Part shown: piece by piece, positions 14,809-22,689 of the stretch
Position numbering within the stretch: position 1 is the stretch's first letter
Layout of the letters: every line of letters starts with the position of its first letter
Assembly: GCF_018860425.1 (NCBI RefSeq)
Contig: NZ_JAHKPI010000014.1
Coordinates: forward strand, 372,001 to 436,000
DNA length: 64,000 nucleotides
Direction of reading: 5' to 3'
DNA from: Marinobacter sp. F3R08
Lineage (GTDB): Bacteria > Pseudomonadota > Gammaproteobacteria > Pseudomonadales > Oleiphilaceae
Made by a program: the position numbers and the translations under genes
The notes under the pieces: generated by a model
The model's database searches: none
What the model was told of the DNA's origin: nothing
The model's input: only the letters and a program-made list of their open reading frames with translations

Positions 14809-15321
14809 ATGCTTGATTCCGCTCAGGTACAGGGTGCGGTGCGCAAGGCTGCCGCTGCCATCATTGGCTTTTTGCTGGCGTTGGTCTTGTTCACCGCTCT
14901 TCTGCTTTTCGGGCTTTACCTTCTCATACAGGCCGCGGTCGTGGCGCTGACACCTGTGCTCGGCGAGGCCGGAGCCATGGGATCGGTCGGATTGGTGTGC
15001 ATGCTCCTGCTTGCGCTTGTTTTCCAGCGTCTGACACGCCCGGTTTCATCCGGCAAGTCTCAGTCAGGGTCTGCTGGCCAATCGAACTCTGGCATCAATG
15101 CCATTCGCCGCCTGATCAAGGAAAATCCCATGGAGGCGGCGCTGATGGCGTTTGCGGTGGGGGTTGCCGAACAGAAAGATCCCCGGCTCAAGTCCTTGCT
15201 CCTGCAAGGAGGGATGGTGTTGATGAAACAGGCGGAATCCGGAAAACCGGAGGAATCCGGCGATACGGAAGCCCCAGCAACGAGCGAAACCACCTCTTCA
15301 AGTTCCGGTCCTTCGGCCTGA
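14809..15321 (+). CDS. YqjE-like phage-holin-family membrane protein
   Basis: 170 residues, start 2 bases after the DUF883 stop. Two hydrophobic segments (about 16-45 and 58-80) form the holin-3_6/YqjE core. The rest is a soluble tail: NAIRRLIKENPMEAALMAFAVG, a motif also seen in the family, and a low-complexity acidic Ser/Thr/Glu end. Despite the family name there is no phage context. It is very likely co-translated with the preceding YqjD-like gene and acts at the inner membrane. Exact function unknown. Confidence 0.83.
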   Translation: MLDSAQVQGAVRKAAAAIIGFLLALVLFTALLLFGLYLLIQAAVVALTPVLGEAGAMGSVGLVCMLLLALVFQRLTRPVSSGKSQSGSAGQSNSGINAIRRLIKENPMEAALMAFAVGVAEQKDPRLKSLLLQGGMVLMKQAESGKPEESGDTEAPATSETTSSSSGPSA

Positions 15322-15483
15322 CCTGCTTTCTTTCTCCTTTTAGAATTAACCTTAGATTACAATATCTTAGTTCGATCTTAACCCGGTGTTAGCGAGATCA
15401 CTGGTAGGGTGAGTTCAAGTTGTTGAAACGCAGTTTTCAATAATCGTTGGAAGGAAACCTGAACTCATTAGGAGGAACGCCCT

Positions 15484-16062
15484 ATGAAGTCCGCGATCCG
15501 TTTTACCGGTGTCACTCTGTTTACCGCTTCTGTTTTCACAGCGCCTGTGGTCATGGCTCAGGACGAAGTGGGACGTGATCAGTCCGGCCCCTACATCAGC
15601 GGCAGTTACGGGGGGTATAAGTCCCATGGTGGCGAGTTTGAGGACGAAAACGACCTGCTTGGCGCCGCCCTTGGTTACCAGTTCAACTCGTTTTTCGCTC
15701 TGGAAGCGGAATACACGGATTTTGGCAACTTTGGCGAGGACGATGTTGAAGGCAAACTGAAAGGTTTTGGCCTTGGCGCAGTGGGACGTTTACCTCTCAC
15801 TGAAAGTTTCGGCGTATATGGTAAAGCCGGTGCCTTTGTGTCTGCATTCGATGTGGATGCGTTTGAACAGAGTGAAACCTACGACGATGTATCGCCCTAT
15901 GTGGGTGCCGGTGTGGATTTCCGTGTAACGCCGCAACTGACGGCCTTTGCGGAATACAACCGCTACAACGTTGATATTGATAAAGAGGATTTCAACGGCC
16001 AGGTCACCAATAGCGGGCCGGAATTCGATACCGGGCGTGTTGGCCTGAAGTTCCAGTTCTGA
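15484..16062 (+). CDS. Outer-membrane beta-barrel protein
   Basis: 192 residues with AGGAGG upstream of ATG 15484. A signal peptide (VTLFTASVFTAPVVMA) precedes an eight-strand OmpA/OmpW-like barrel: alternating hydrophobic strands with aromatic girdles (GPYISGSYGGYKSHGGEF, FFALEAEYTDFGNF, FGVYGKAGAFVSAFDVD, YVGAGVDFRVTPQLTAF) and a terminal RVGLKFQF, the C-terminal Phe signal for BAM recognition. There is no C-terminal peptidoglycan-binding domain, so it is a small porin-like or adhesive barrel. A strong terminator follows 8 bases after the stop. Confidence 0.88.
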   Translation: MKSAIRFTGVTLFTASVFTAPVVMAQDEVGRDQSGPYISGSYGGYKSHGGEFEDENDLLGAALGYQFNSFFALEAEYTDFGNFGEDDVEGKLKGFGLGAVGRLPLTESFGVYGKAGAFVSAFDVDAFEQSETYDDVSPYVGAGVDFRVTPQLTAFAEYNRYNVDIDKEDFNGQVTNSGPEFDTGRVGLKFQF

Positions 16063-16069
16063 TGGGTGT

Positions 16070-16097
16070 AAGGCGCAGCGCAAGGCTGCGCCTTTTT
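16070..16097 (+). terminator. Rho-independent terminator of the barrel gene
   Basis: Perfect 10-bp stem AAGGCGCAGC / GCTGCGCCTT with a GCAAG loop and a run of five T on the plus strand. It ends transcription of the beta-barrel gene just before the convergent cysK stop. Confidence 0.92.
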
Positions 16098-16100
16098 CAT

Positions 16101-17072
16101 TTACTGTACGTTTTCCGCTTCACCGAACCGGTCCGCAAACAGTGCTGTTGAAAGGTACCGTTCTGCGCTATCCGGTAGTATCACAACGATATTCTTGCCC
16201 TGGTGCTCCGGCTGTTTGCTGATTCGCACCGCAGCCACTACCGCCGCGCCACAGGAAATACCGCAGAGAATGCCTTCTTCCTGCATCAGACGGTGAGCCA
16301 TATCCATGGCGTCTTCGTTGCTGACTGTTTCCACCTGGTCGACCAGCTCAAGGTCCAGGTTCTTGGGCACAAATCCTGCGCCAATACCCTGAATCTTGTG
16401 GGGCGAGGGCTTGGGATCTTCGCCGTTCATTACCTGGGTGATGATCGGGGAATCTGTGGGTTCAACGGCAACGCTGGTGATCTTTTTGCCCTTGGTGTCC
16501 TTGATGTAGCGGGACACGCCCGTCAGGGTGCCACCGGTTCCCACGCCTGCCACGAAGATGTCCACTTCTCCGTCGGTGTCGTTCCAGATTTCCGGGCCGG
16601 TGGTGTCTTCGTGAATGCGGGGGTTGGCCGGGTTCTGGAACTGCTGGGGCAGATAATGATTCTCGGGGTCCGAGGCGGCAATTTCTTCAGCCCTGGCGAT
16701 GGCACCCGGCATGCCCTTGGCGGGTTCCGTCAGTACCAGTTCTGCACCCAGGGCTTTCAGGACTTTGCGACGCTCCAGACTCATGGAGGCCGGCATGGTC
16801 AGAATAAGCTTGTAGCCTCTGGCAGCAGCCACGTAGGCCAGCGCGATGCCTGTGTTGCCGCTGGTGGGCTCCACGATGGTCATGCCGGGCTTGAGGGTGC
16901 CGCGCTTTTCGGCGTCCCAGATCATTGCAGAGCCAATCCGGCATTTGACTGAATAGGCCGGGTTGCGTCCTTCAATCTTGGCCCAGATGGTTGCGCCATC
17001 ATTCACGCGGTTCAGTTTGACCAATGGGGTGTTGCCAATGGACAGGGAATTGTCCTCGTAGATTCGTGCCAT
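16101..17072 (-). CDS. cysK: Cysteine synthase A
   Basis: 323 residues of a PLP-dependent O-acetylserine sulfhydrylase that makes cysteine from O-acetylserine and sulfide. ATG 17072 has GGAGGA upstream. PLP lysine K43 is in [12 protein letters not shown]; the substrate loop is P-T70-SGNTG75; [14 protein letters not shown] binds the cofactor phosphate; and [10 protein letters not shown] is the usual C-terminal CysK segment. The sequence and length favour CysK over CysM. Convergent with the barrel gene. No sulfur-assimilation genes flank it in the window. Confidence 0.94.
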   Translation of the reverse strand: MARIYEDNSLSIGNTPLVKLNRVNDGATIWAKIEGRNPAYSVKCRIGSAMIWDAEKRGTLKPGMTIVEPTSGNTGIALAYVAAARGYKLILTMPASMSLERRKVLKALGAELVLTEPAKGMPGAIARAEEIAASDPENHYLPQQFQNPANPRIHEDTTGPEIWNDTDGEVDIFVAGVGTGGTLTGVSRYIKDTKGKKITSVAVEPTDSPIITQVMNGEDPKPSPHKIQGIGAGFVPKNLDLELVDQVETVSNEDAMDMAHRLMQEEGILCGISCGAAVVAAVRISKQPEHQGKNIVVILPDSAERYLSTALFADRFGEAENVQ

Positions 17073-17114
17073 GGTGTCCTCCATGTTGTTTTGTTCTGGC
17101 TAGTTTATCACTGC

Positions 17115-17558
17115 TCAGGTGCTGACAGAGCGGCCGGTGTAATCGGAGAAATCGGGCTTTTTCGGGTGGTGCTGGTCGTCGGTCATGTAAGCCGAAGTCA
17201 GGATGAACTCCGCTGTTGCCCGGTTACAGGCCACAGGAATATTCCAGAGCGCGGCAATGCGCAGCAGGGCTTTGATGTCCGGGTCATGGGGCTGGGGTTC
17301 CAGCGGGTCCCAGAAGAACACCAGCAGGTCGATTTCACCCTCGGCAATCTTGGCCCCGATCTGCTGGTCACCGCCCAACGGGCCGCTGAGCAGGCAATGG
17401 ATATCATCCCGTCCCAGGTTGTCACGAAGCAGCCGGCCGGTGGTGCCGGTGGCGTAGAGTGTCAGTGGGGCAAAACGGGTGCGATTGTCTTCGACCCAGT
17501 CCACCAGTTCCTTTTTCTTGTTGTCGTGTGCTACCAGAGCGACGGATTTTACGGCCAT
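17115..17558 (-). CDS. mgsA: Methylglyoxal synthase
   Basis: 147-residue cytosolic enzyme converting dihydroxyacetone phosphate to methylglyoxal and phosphate, a bypass used when phosphate is low. Family motifs are present: [32 protein letters not shown] with the catalytic Asp (D64), [20 protein letters not shown] with His91, and [14 protein letters not shown]. Length is normal. It lies 42 bases before cysK on the same strand, so joint transcription is possible. The ATPase gene on the other strand starts 86 bases away. Confidence 0.94.
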   Translation of the reverse strand: MAVKSVALVAHDNKKKELVDWVEDNRTRFAPLTLYATGTTGRLLRDNLGRDDIHCLLSGPLGGDQQIGAKIAEGEIDLLVFFWDPLEPQPHDPDIKALLRIAALWNIPVACNRATAEFILTSAYMTDDQHHPKKPDFSDYTGRSVST

Positions 17559-17643
17559 TTGCGGTAAAGTCTCCTTTTTAACCGGTTGTTTCTTCGGGGC
17601 AGTGTTTCACAGGCTGGCCCGGGACGGAATAGGAAAGAGGTTT

Positions 17644-18429
17644 ATGTCTGGAACAGTATCCTTTGATTGGCAAACCATACCGGCAGCCGTCTGGCGCCGT
17701 CATCGTGCGGGTTTGAGGGCGATTCGTCGGCTCGATCCGGTCCAGTGGCAGGACCTGACGGGCATCAGCCGGCAGCAACAGGCCCTCGCCCGCAACACCG
17801 AGCGTTTTCTCGCCGGTGAACCGTCGAATAACGCGTTGCTGTGGGGTGCCCGGGGTACCGGCAAGTCGTCGCTGATCAAGGCATTGTTGAATCGATACCA
17901 GGCCAGTGGTCTGCGGATGATTGAGGTGGACAAGGACGATCTGGTGCACCTGCCGGAAATTGTCGATGAGGTCTGTGATCTGCCGTTCCGGTTCGTGATT
18001 TACTGCGATGACCTGTCGTTCGATGTGGGCGAATCGGGCTACAAGGCTCTGAAGAGCATACTTGAGGGTTCCCTCGAACTGCCGCCGGAGAACGTGCGGG
18101 TTTATGCCACGTCGAATCGCCGGCATCTGATGCCGGAGTTCATGTCCGATAACCTCAAGAGCGAGATGCGCGATGGTGAGCTGCATCCGGCTGAGGCCAT
18201 TGAGGAGCAGGTTTCCCTGGCAGACCGGTTTGGCCTGCAACTGTCGTTTTATGCGTTTTCACAGGAGGTTTACCTGCAGGCGGTGGATGCGCTGTTCCCG
18301 GAGGTTGAGGATCGGGAGGGCCTGCATCGGGAGGCGATTCGCTTTGCTACGTCCAAGGGTGTCCGTAACGGCCGCACCGCCCAGCAGTTTTATCGGCAGT
18401 TTGCCGGGGAACGGGAAATGGGCGCCTAA
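17644..18429 (+). CDS. DUF815 AAA ATPase
   Basis: 261 residues from ATG 17644. Walker A GARGTGKSS (about 75-83) and a DxxD-type Walker B in FVIYCDDLSF define an AAA-type ATPase of the DUF815 family. The sensor region VRVYATSNRRHLMPE and the C-terminal RTAQQFYRQF helix match the family. These proteins are often found near chorismate-mutase or outer-membrane genes but no role is agreed. An upstream in-frame start at 17479 would overlap mgsA and was rejected. The gene is convergent with the DUF3422 gene, 6 bases apart. Confidence 0.88.
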   Translation: MSGTVSFDWQTIPAAVWRRHRAGLRAIRRLDPVQWQDLTGISRQQQALARNTERFLAGEPSNNALLWGARGTGKSSLIKALLNRYQASGLRMIEVDKDDLVHLPEIVDEVCDLPFRFVIYCDDLSFDVGESGYKALKSILEGSLELPPENVRVYATSNRRHLMPEFMSDNLKSEMRDGELHPAEAIEEQVSLADRFGLQLSFYAFSQEVYLQAVDALFPEVEDREGLHREAIRFATSKGVRNGRTAQQFYRQFAGEREMGA

Positions 18430-18435
18430 GCGGCA

Positions 18436-19743
18436 CTACTGCCGCTTTGCCATCTTGATGAAGTGATGGTGCACCACCCGGACCCCGAGAAAGACCAGGG
18501 CCATGACCACGGGGATGGCGAGGCCCAGAACCAGGGTTTTGTTGAAGGCGACGCCGGCTTCGTACAGCGAATCCAGTCCGAATTTCAGCAGCCCGATCAG
18601 GTAATAGGTGATGGCAACCACCGAGAAGCCTTCCACGGTGTGCTGCATCATCAGCTGGATCTTGGAGCGCCGATCCATGGAACTGAGTAATTGCTGGTTC
18701 TGGCTCTGGATGGCCAGTTCCACCCGGGTGCGCATCATGTCCGAAGCCCGATCTACCCGGCGTGACAGGTCTTCCAGCCGTTCGCTCACCGCTTCGCAGG
18801 TTTTTACCGCCGGGGTCAGTCGGCGGGTCATGAATTCGGTCAGGGTCAGGTGGCCTGAGAGTTCGTCTTCCCGGAGTTCCTCCAGGCGGGTCAGTACCAG
18901 TTGGTGGTAAGCCCGGGTTGCTGCAAAACGGAACGTGGAATGGGCCCGAAAAGCTTCAATGCGGGCGGCAATGTTGGTCAGCTGGGCCAGCAGCTTCTCT
19001 TCATCAACATCTTCATTTTCGGCCAGTGAGCGGGTGATCACGGCCAGTTTTTCGTCCATATCATTCAGGGATGGGGTGATTTCCCGGGCAACCGGCAGTG
19101 CCAGCAATGACATCAGCCGGTAGGTCTCGATCTCCATCAGTCGCTGGGTAAGTCGGCCCAGCTGGCTGTCGGACATGTGGTGGTTCATCACCATGAACCG
19201 GCCAAAGCCATCGCTGTGCAGGCGGAAGGTGCCCCACACCCGGGCGGCGCCTTCCTGGGGGCTGCTGCCCACAAGCCGCATACCTTCGAAGTGCTTGCGA
19301 ACAAAGCCCAGATCGCCTTCGGTGCCGTCGGCGGCGGGGCGGACGTCCAGATGGAATGCCGCAATCACCGTTCCGGTTAATTGCTCCAGCCATCCTGCGG
19401 GCAGCGGGCTAATACCGGTTGTGGTAAAGGGAGTTTCGTCATCCACGGCAAGGTTGATAAATGTGTAGGATGCGAATTCCATGTGCATCTCGCGTCGCAC
19501 GCGGAAGGTGCCAAAGGTGTGTTCAAAACAGCTCACTTCCTTTTCCGGCACCGGATGCCCCAGCAAACGATGCAGCTCCTGAAGATGCTGGAACTGCTTT
19601 TCTCGCTGCTCCGGCGTGGTGAGTACCGCCATCTGGGTGACCCGCGCCGGCGTAGGCAGCACCTGAAACGGTCGCGAATGCAGCTCGTTATAGAGGTCAT
19701 TCCGTAGCGGATGGATGTCGAGGGAGTCCAGGCGTGCGCTCAC
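18436..19743 (-). CDS. DUF3422-family inner-membrane protein
   Basis: 435 residues from GTG 19743. The N-terminal RNDLYNELHSRPFQ motif and the RREMHMEFASYTFINL stretch are typical of DUF3422. The long helical middle (about 200-350) is followed by two C-terminal transmembrane segments (about 377-400 and 405-425), separated by a short loop, as in CorA-like topologies, though the GMN motif is absent. Function unknown. Its start lies 18 bases after the pdsS stop on the same strand, so it may belong to the sortase-regulator operon, an arrangement worth noting. Confidence 0.88.
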   Translation of the reverse strand: MSARLDSLDIHPLRNDLYNELHSRPFQVLPTPARVTQMAVLTTPEQREKQFQHLQELHRLLGHPVPEKEVSCFEHTFGTFRVRREMHMEFASYTFINLAVDDETPFTTTGISPLPAGWLEQLTGTVIAAFHLDVRPAADGTEGDLGFVRKHFEGMRLVGSSPQEGAARVWGTFRLHSDGFGRFMVMNHHMSDSQLGRLTQRLMEIETYRLMSLLALPVAREITPSLNDMDEKLAVITRSLAENEDVDEEKLLAQLTNIAARIEAFRAHSTFRFAATRAYHQLVLTRLEELREDELSGHLTLTEFMTRRLTPAVKTCEAVSERLEDLSRRVDRASDMMRTRVELAIQSQNQQLLSSMDRRSKIQLMMQHTVEGFSVVAITYYLIGLLKFGLDSLYEAGVAFNKTLVLGLAIPVVMALVFLGVRVVHHHFIKMAKRQ

Positions 19744-19761
19744 GGTGGGAAGGTCCTGTTT

Positions 19762-21792
19762 TCAAGAATGGATGGCAGGGATGATAACTCGGAAGCTTAC
19801 ACCGTCAATGCCACCTTGGAAGCGATTCCTGGCTTCCACCCGGGCACCATGGTAGTCGGCAATAAGGCTGACGATCAGCAAACCCTGCCCCAGGTGGCCC
19901 TGTTCCTGTCCGTCCCGCATCGAGACAAAGGGGCTGAAGATGTCGGTTGAGGCATCTTCCGGCAGCTTTGAACCCTGGTTGAAAACCGACAGGCACAAGC
20001 CCTCTGGCGTGGCTTCCAGGCCTACCTCAATCAGCCCGTCCTCGGGTGTGAAATCCCGTGCGTTATCCACCAGTTTGTCGAGCAGTTGCACCATCAGCTC
20101 CGGGGAGCCAGTGATTGGACAGCCGGCTTCCGGCCCTGCGTAACGGATCTGATGACTGCTATCCAGTGCCTGATAGGCGCCGGTAGCTGCGCCTGCCACT
20201 TCTGCCAGATCAAACGGTTCCTTGTCGGCATGGTCCAGGCTCTGTTCCAGGCGTGCGGCTTCGCTCATGCCGTGGAGTATCTGTCGCAGACGTTCCGTGG
20301 CAGAGGTGGCGCGCTCAATGTACTGCCGGCGTTCTTCTTCCGAGTCGCTATGGCTGAGGTTCTCCAGCGATGAACGGACAACGGCAACCGGAGTCTTCAG
20401 TTCATGGGACAGACGTCGGGAAAAGCTCTCCAGATACCGGTTGTAGCCATGAAGACGATCCACCATCTGGCTGAAGTGCTGCTGAAGCTGCCCCAGCTCA
20501 TCTTTGGTTCCGGAGTCCGGCACCTTGCCGGTAATCCGTCCATCCTCGTCAATACTGGCGCTGACAGCCCGCTGTAGCCGGGTAATCCGCCATGACAGCC
20601 AACTGGCATACCCGAGCAAAACCAGTGTCAGGGCAACGATGATAAGGGTGCTGCGGGCAATGACTGAACCAAGCGTGGAGCCGGAGAGGGTGAGAAGCTG
20701 GTCCAAGGACTGCTCCAGGATCAGGGTTCGGCCACCGAAGACTTTCCGGGTGGTCAGCAGCCAGACGCTGTCATCTTCGTGGCGGACCAGGCCTTCTTCG
20801 GGGATTGCTCCGATTGCTATCCGGCTGCTGCCGTTTTCGATGGTTGTCGGTTCCGGTTGGTAGAAGCGTACCAGTGCTCGAAGGGCGTTAAGACTTATCT
20901 GTTCAGTCACCTGAAGCGGGCTGAGGGTGTCAAAATCGGGTGTTGGGGCGGCCGAAGCGAATTGCTGGCTGGCGATTACCCAGCCTGCCGGTTCCACCAG
21001 GCGGACGCGCTGGCCTTCGTTCAGTCGTGGTTCAAACTGTCGTTCAAGGGCCTGGTTGCGACTGACCAGAACCGGCAGCGGGTTGGTGGAGGTGGCAACG
21101 CCGGCTGACGGTTCGTTGCCCCACAAGGCAGCAAACCCGAGCCGGCTCCGGTCTGCGGGCATCGGCATCTTCAGTTCCAGTTGCCAGCCTTCTACGGTGC
21201 CATGCATGAAAGAGGAAACACGGTAATCCGGCTGCATGGTTGATTCATCCAGACCATACAGTTGGCCGGGCGCTGGCGTGCGTAACAGCCAGGATCTCGG
21301 CTTTGCGTCGGGGCCAAGGGTCCCGGAGGGCGGTTCGAGCCACATCCGGAGGCGGTCGTGGGGCTGCTCGGGGCTTCCCGGGTTGAAGTAAACCGGTTTG
21401 CGCTGGCTGATACGAATGAACAGATACAGATAGCGCCGGTCACTGATTGCCTGCCACGTCAGAGTGGGTTCTCCGGCGTCAGAGCCGGTACGGCCTTGCC
21501 CGCTCCAGGACTGATTTTCCTGGTCGTAGCCGGGCCAGTCGGCGTCGTAGCCGTCCAGATTCAGGCCGCCGGTGAGGGGTTCAACATAAATGGCTGGCTC
21601 ATCTGGCCCTATAACAGGCTTGCCGATGATCATGTCGCCGGCGGCTTCGGCGAGTCTGCCGGCCTGGGCCTGCAGTTGCAGCCGGGCCTGTTGCCGGAGG
21701 GCATCGTCCAGCTCCAGGACAAATTGCAAACCTGCCCAGGGGATCAGCAGCATCAGCAGGCTGGCAACAAACAACTGGCGTTTCAGGCTCAA
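19762..21792 (-). CDS. pdsS: Dedicated sortase system histidine kinase
   Basis: 676 residues starting at a TTG 3 bases after the pdsR stop. Transmembrane segments at about 7-27 and 381-401 enclose a periplasmic domain of about 350 residues with a DOMON/carbohydrate-binding-like beta pattern (GGLNLDGYDADWPGYD, YLYLFIRIS, GWQLELKMP). HAMP, HisKA with H463 (RRLSHELKTPV) and HATPase (NARDFTPEDG, GLLIVSLI) follow. The layout matches the proteobacterial dedicated sortase system kinase. It should phosphorylate PdsR and control the divergent target/sortase operon. The signal may be an envelope or glycan ligand. Confidence 0.9.
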   Translation of the reverse strand: MSLKRQLFVASLLMLLIPWAGLQFVLELDDALRQQARLQLQAQAGRLAEAAGDMIIGKPVIGPDEPAIYVEPLTGGLNLDGYDADWPGYDQENQSWSGQGRTGSDAGEPTLTWQAISDRRYLYLFIRISQRKPVYFNPGSPEQPHDRLRMWLEPPSGTLGPDAKPRSWLLRTPAPGQLYGLDESTMQPDYRVSSFMHGTVEGWQLELKMPMPADRSRLGFAALWGNEPSAGVATSTNPLPVLVSRNQALERQFEPRLNEGQRVRLVEPAGWVIASQQFASAAPTPDFDTLSPLQVTEQISLNALRALVRFYQPEPTTIENGSSRIAIGAIPEEGLVRHEDDSVWLLTTRKVFGGRTLILEQSLDQLLTLSGSTLGSVIARSTLIIVALTLVLLGYASWLSWRITRLQRAVSASIDEDGRITGKVPDSGTKDELGQLQQHFSQMVDRLHGYNRYLESFSRRLSHELKTPVAVVRSSLENLSHSDSEEERRQYIERATSATERLRQILHGMSEAARLEQSLDHADKEPFDLAEVAGAATGAYQALDSSHQIRYAGPEAGCPITGSPELMVQLLDKLVDNARDFTPEDGLIEVGLEATPEGLCLSVFNQGSKLPEDASTDIFSPFVSMRDGQEQGHLGQGLLIVSLIADYHGARVEARNRFQGGIDGVSFRVIIPAIHS

Positions 21793-21795
21793 GTC

Positions 21796-22497
21796 TCAGA
21801 CCTCACGGGCATTCCAGCGGTAACCCATGCCATAGGCGGTCTGGATACCATCAAAGGATTCGTCCAGCTGCAGGAACTTTCGCCGGATACGTTTGATATG
21901 GGAAGTAACCGTGTTGTCGTCCAGCACGGTGCTCGCCGATTCCATCAATTGTTCCCGGCTGCGCACATGGCCCGGATGCTGCACCAGTGAATGCAACATC
22001 CAGAACTCGGTGACGGTCAGGTCAATGGGTGTCTGTTCCCAGGCGACCGTCATGCGATCAACATTGAGGGAAAGCTTGCCCCGCTGGAGAACTTCATCCG
22101 GCTTCTGAAGAGCTTCGGCCCAGGCATCAGCCCGTCTGAGCAGGGCGGTGACACGGGCCAGAAGGTGGTCCAGGCTCATGTCCTTGGTGACGTAGTCGTC
22201 GGCGCCCAGGCGCAGGCCGTGGACGGAATCGATATCGCTGTCACGGGCGGTCAGGAAGATGATCGGCAGGGTCTGTGACAGTGACCGAAGATCCTGGCAC
22301 AAGGCAAAGCCGCCTTCCGGTTCGTCGCCCAGGCCCACGTCGATAATGGCCAGGTCTGGTAATGACTGACGGAGCACCTGCCAGGCAGACGACCGGTCAG
22401 CATGCGCGGTTACCCGATATCCGCGGCGTTCAAACGCCGCGCGGTAGTTGTCGCGGATGGCGGGTTCATCCTCGATCAGTACAACGTGTTTCTTCAT
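21796..22497 (-). CDS. pdsR: Dedicated sortase system response regulator
   Basis: 233-residue OmpR-type regulator from ATG 22497. Receiver domain with E9-D10-E11, phospho-acceptor D53 (LAIIDVGLGD) and the conserved K in VTKDMSLDHLL; winged helix from about 140 with VTEFWMLHSL and VTSHIKRIRRKF. It is the first gene of the minus-strand group pdsR-pdsS-DUF3422. The 192-base divergent region to the sortase target gene is the obvious place for its binding site; I saw no clear direct repeat there. Confidence 0.92.
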   Translation of the reverse strand: MKKHVVLIEDEPAIRDNYRAAFERRGYRVTAHADRSSAWQVLRQSLPDLAIIDVGLGDEPEGGFALCQDLRSLSQTLPIIFLTARDSDIDSVHGLRLGADDYVTKDMSLDHLLARVTALLRRADAWAEALQKPDEVLQRGKLSLNVDRMTVAWEQTPIDLTVTEFWMLHSLVQHPGHVRSREQLMESASTVLDDNTVTSHIKRIRRKFLQLDESFDGIQTAYGMGYRWNAREV

Positions 22498-22689
22498 GGT
22501 AGCGGCTGCTTCCCCTTGCCGGTGAGTGCCTATTTAAGCACGGCAGGTGTTGATGACAAGGGAGAAAGTCTCTGTTGCCATAATTCATCATTTTTTGATG
22601 GGTGGTTTGTCGCTTTCTGCCATGGGAGTTCCTTTCCGGATTGCTGAAATGGCGTTTTCGCACAGTCATGCAGTCAAAAGGATGCTCTC

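Noticed and set aside
14809-15321. Prophage holin
   Set aside because: The holin-family label reflects the YqjE fold; there are no phage genes nearby and the YqjD-YqjE order is chromosomal.
16203-16952. Long plus-strand ORF opposite cysK
   Set aside because: Antisense to a well-conserved gene; His/Gly-rich translation is typical of a shadow frame in GC-rich DNA.
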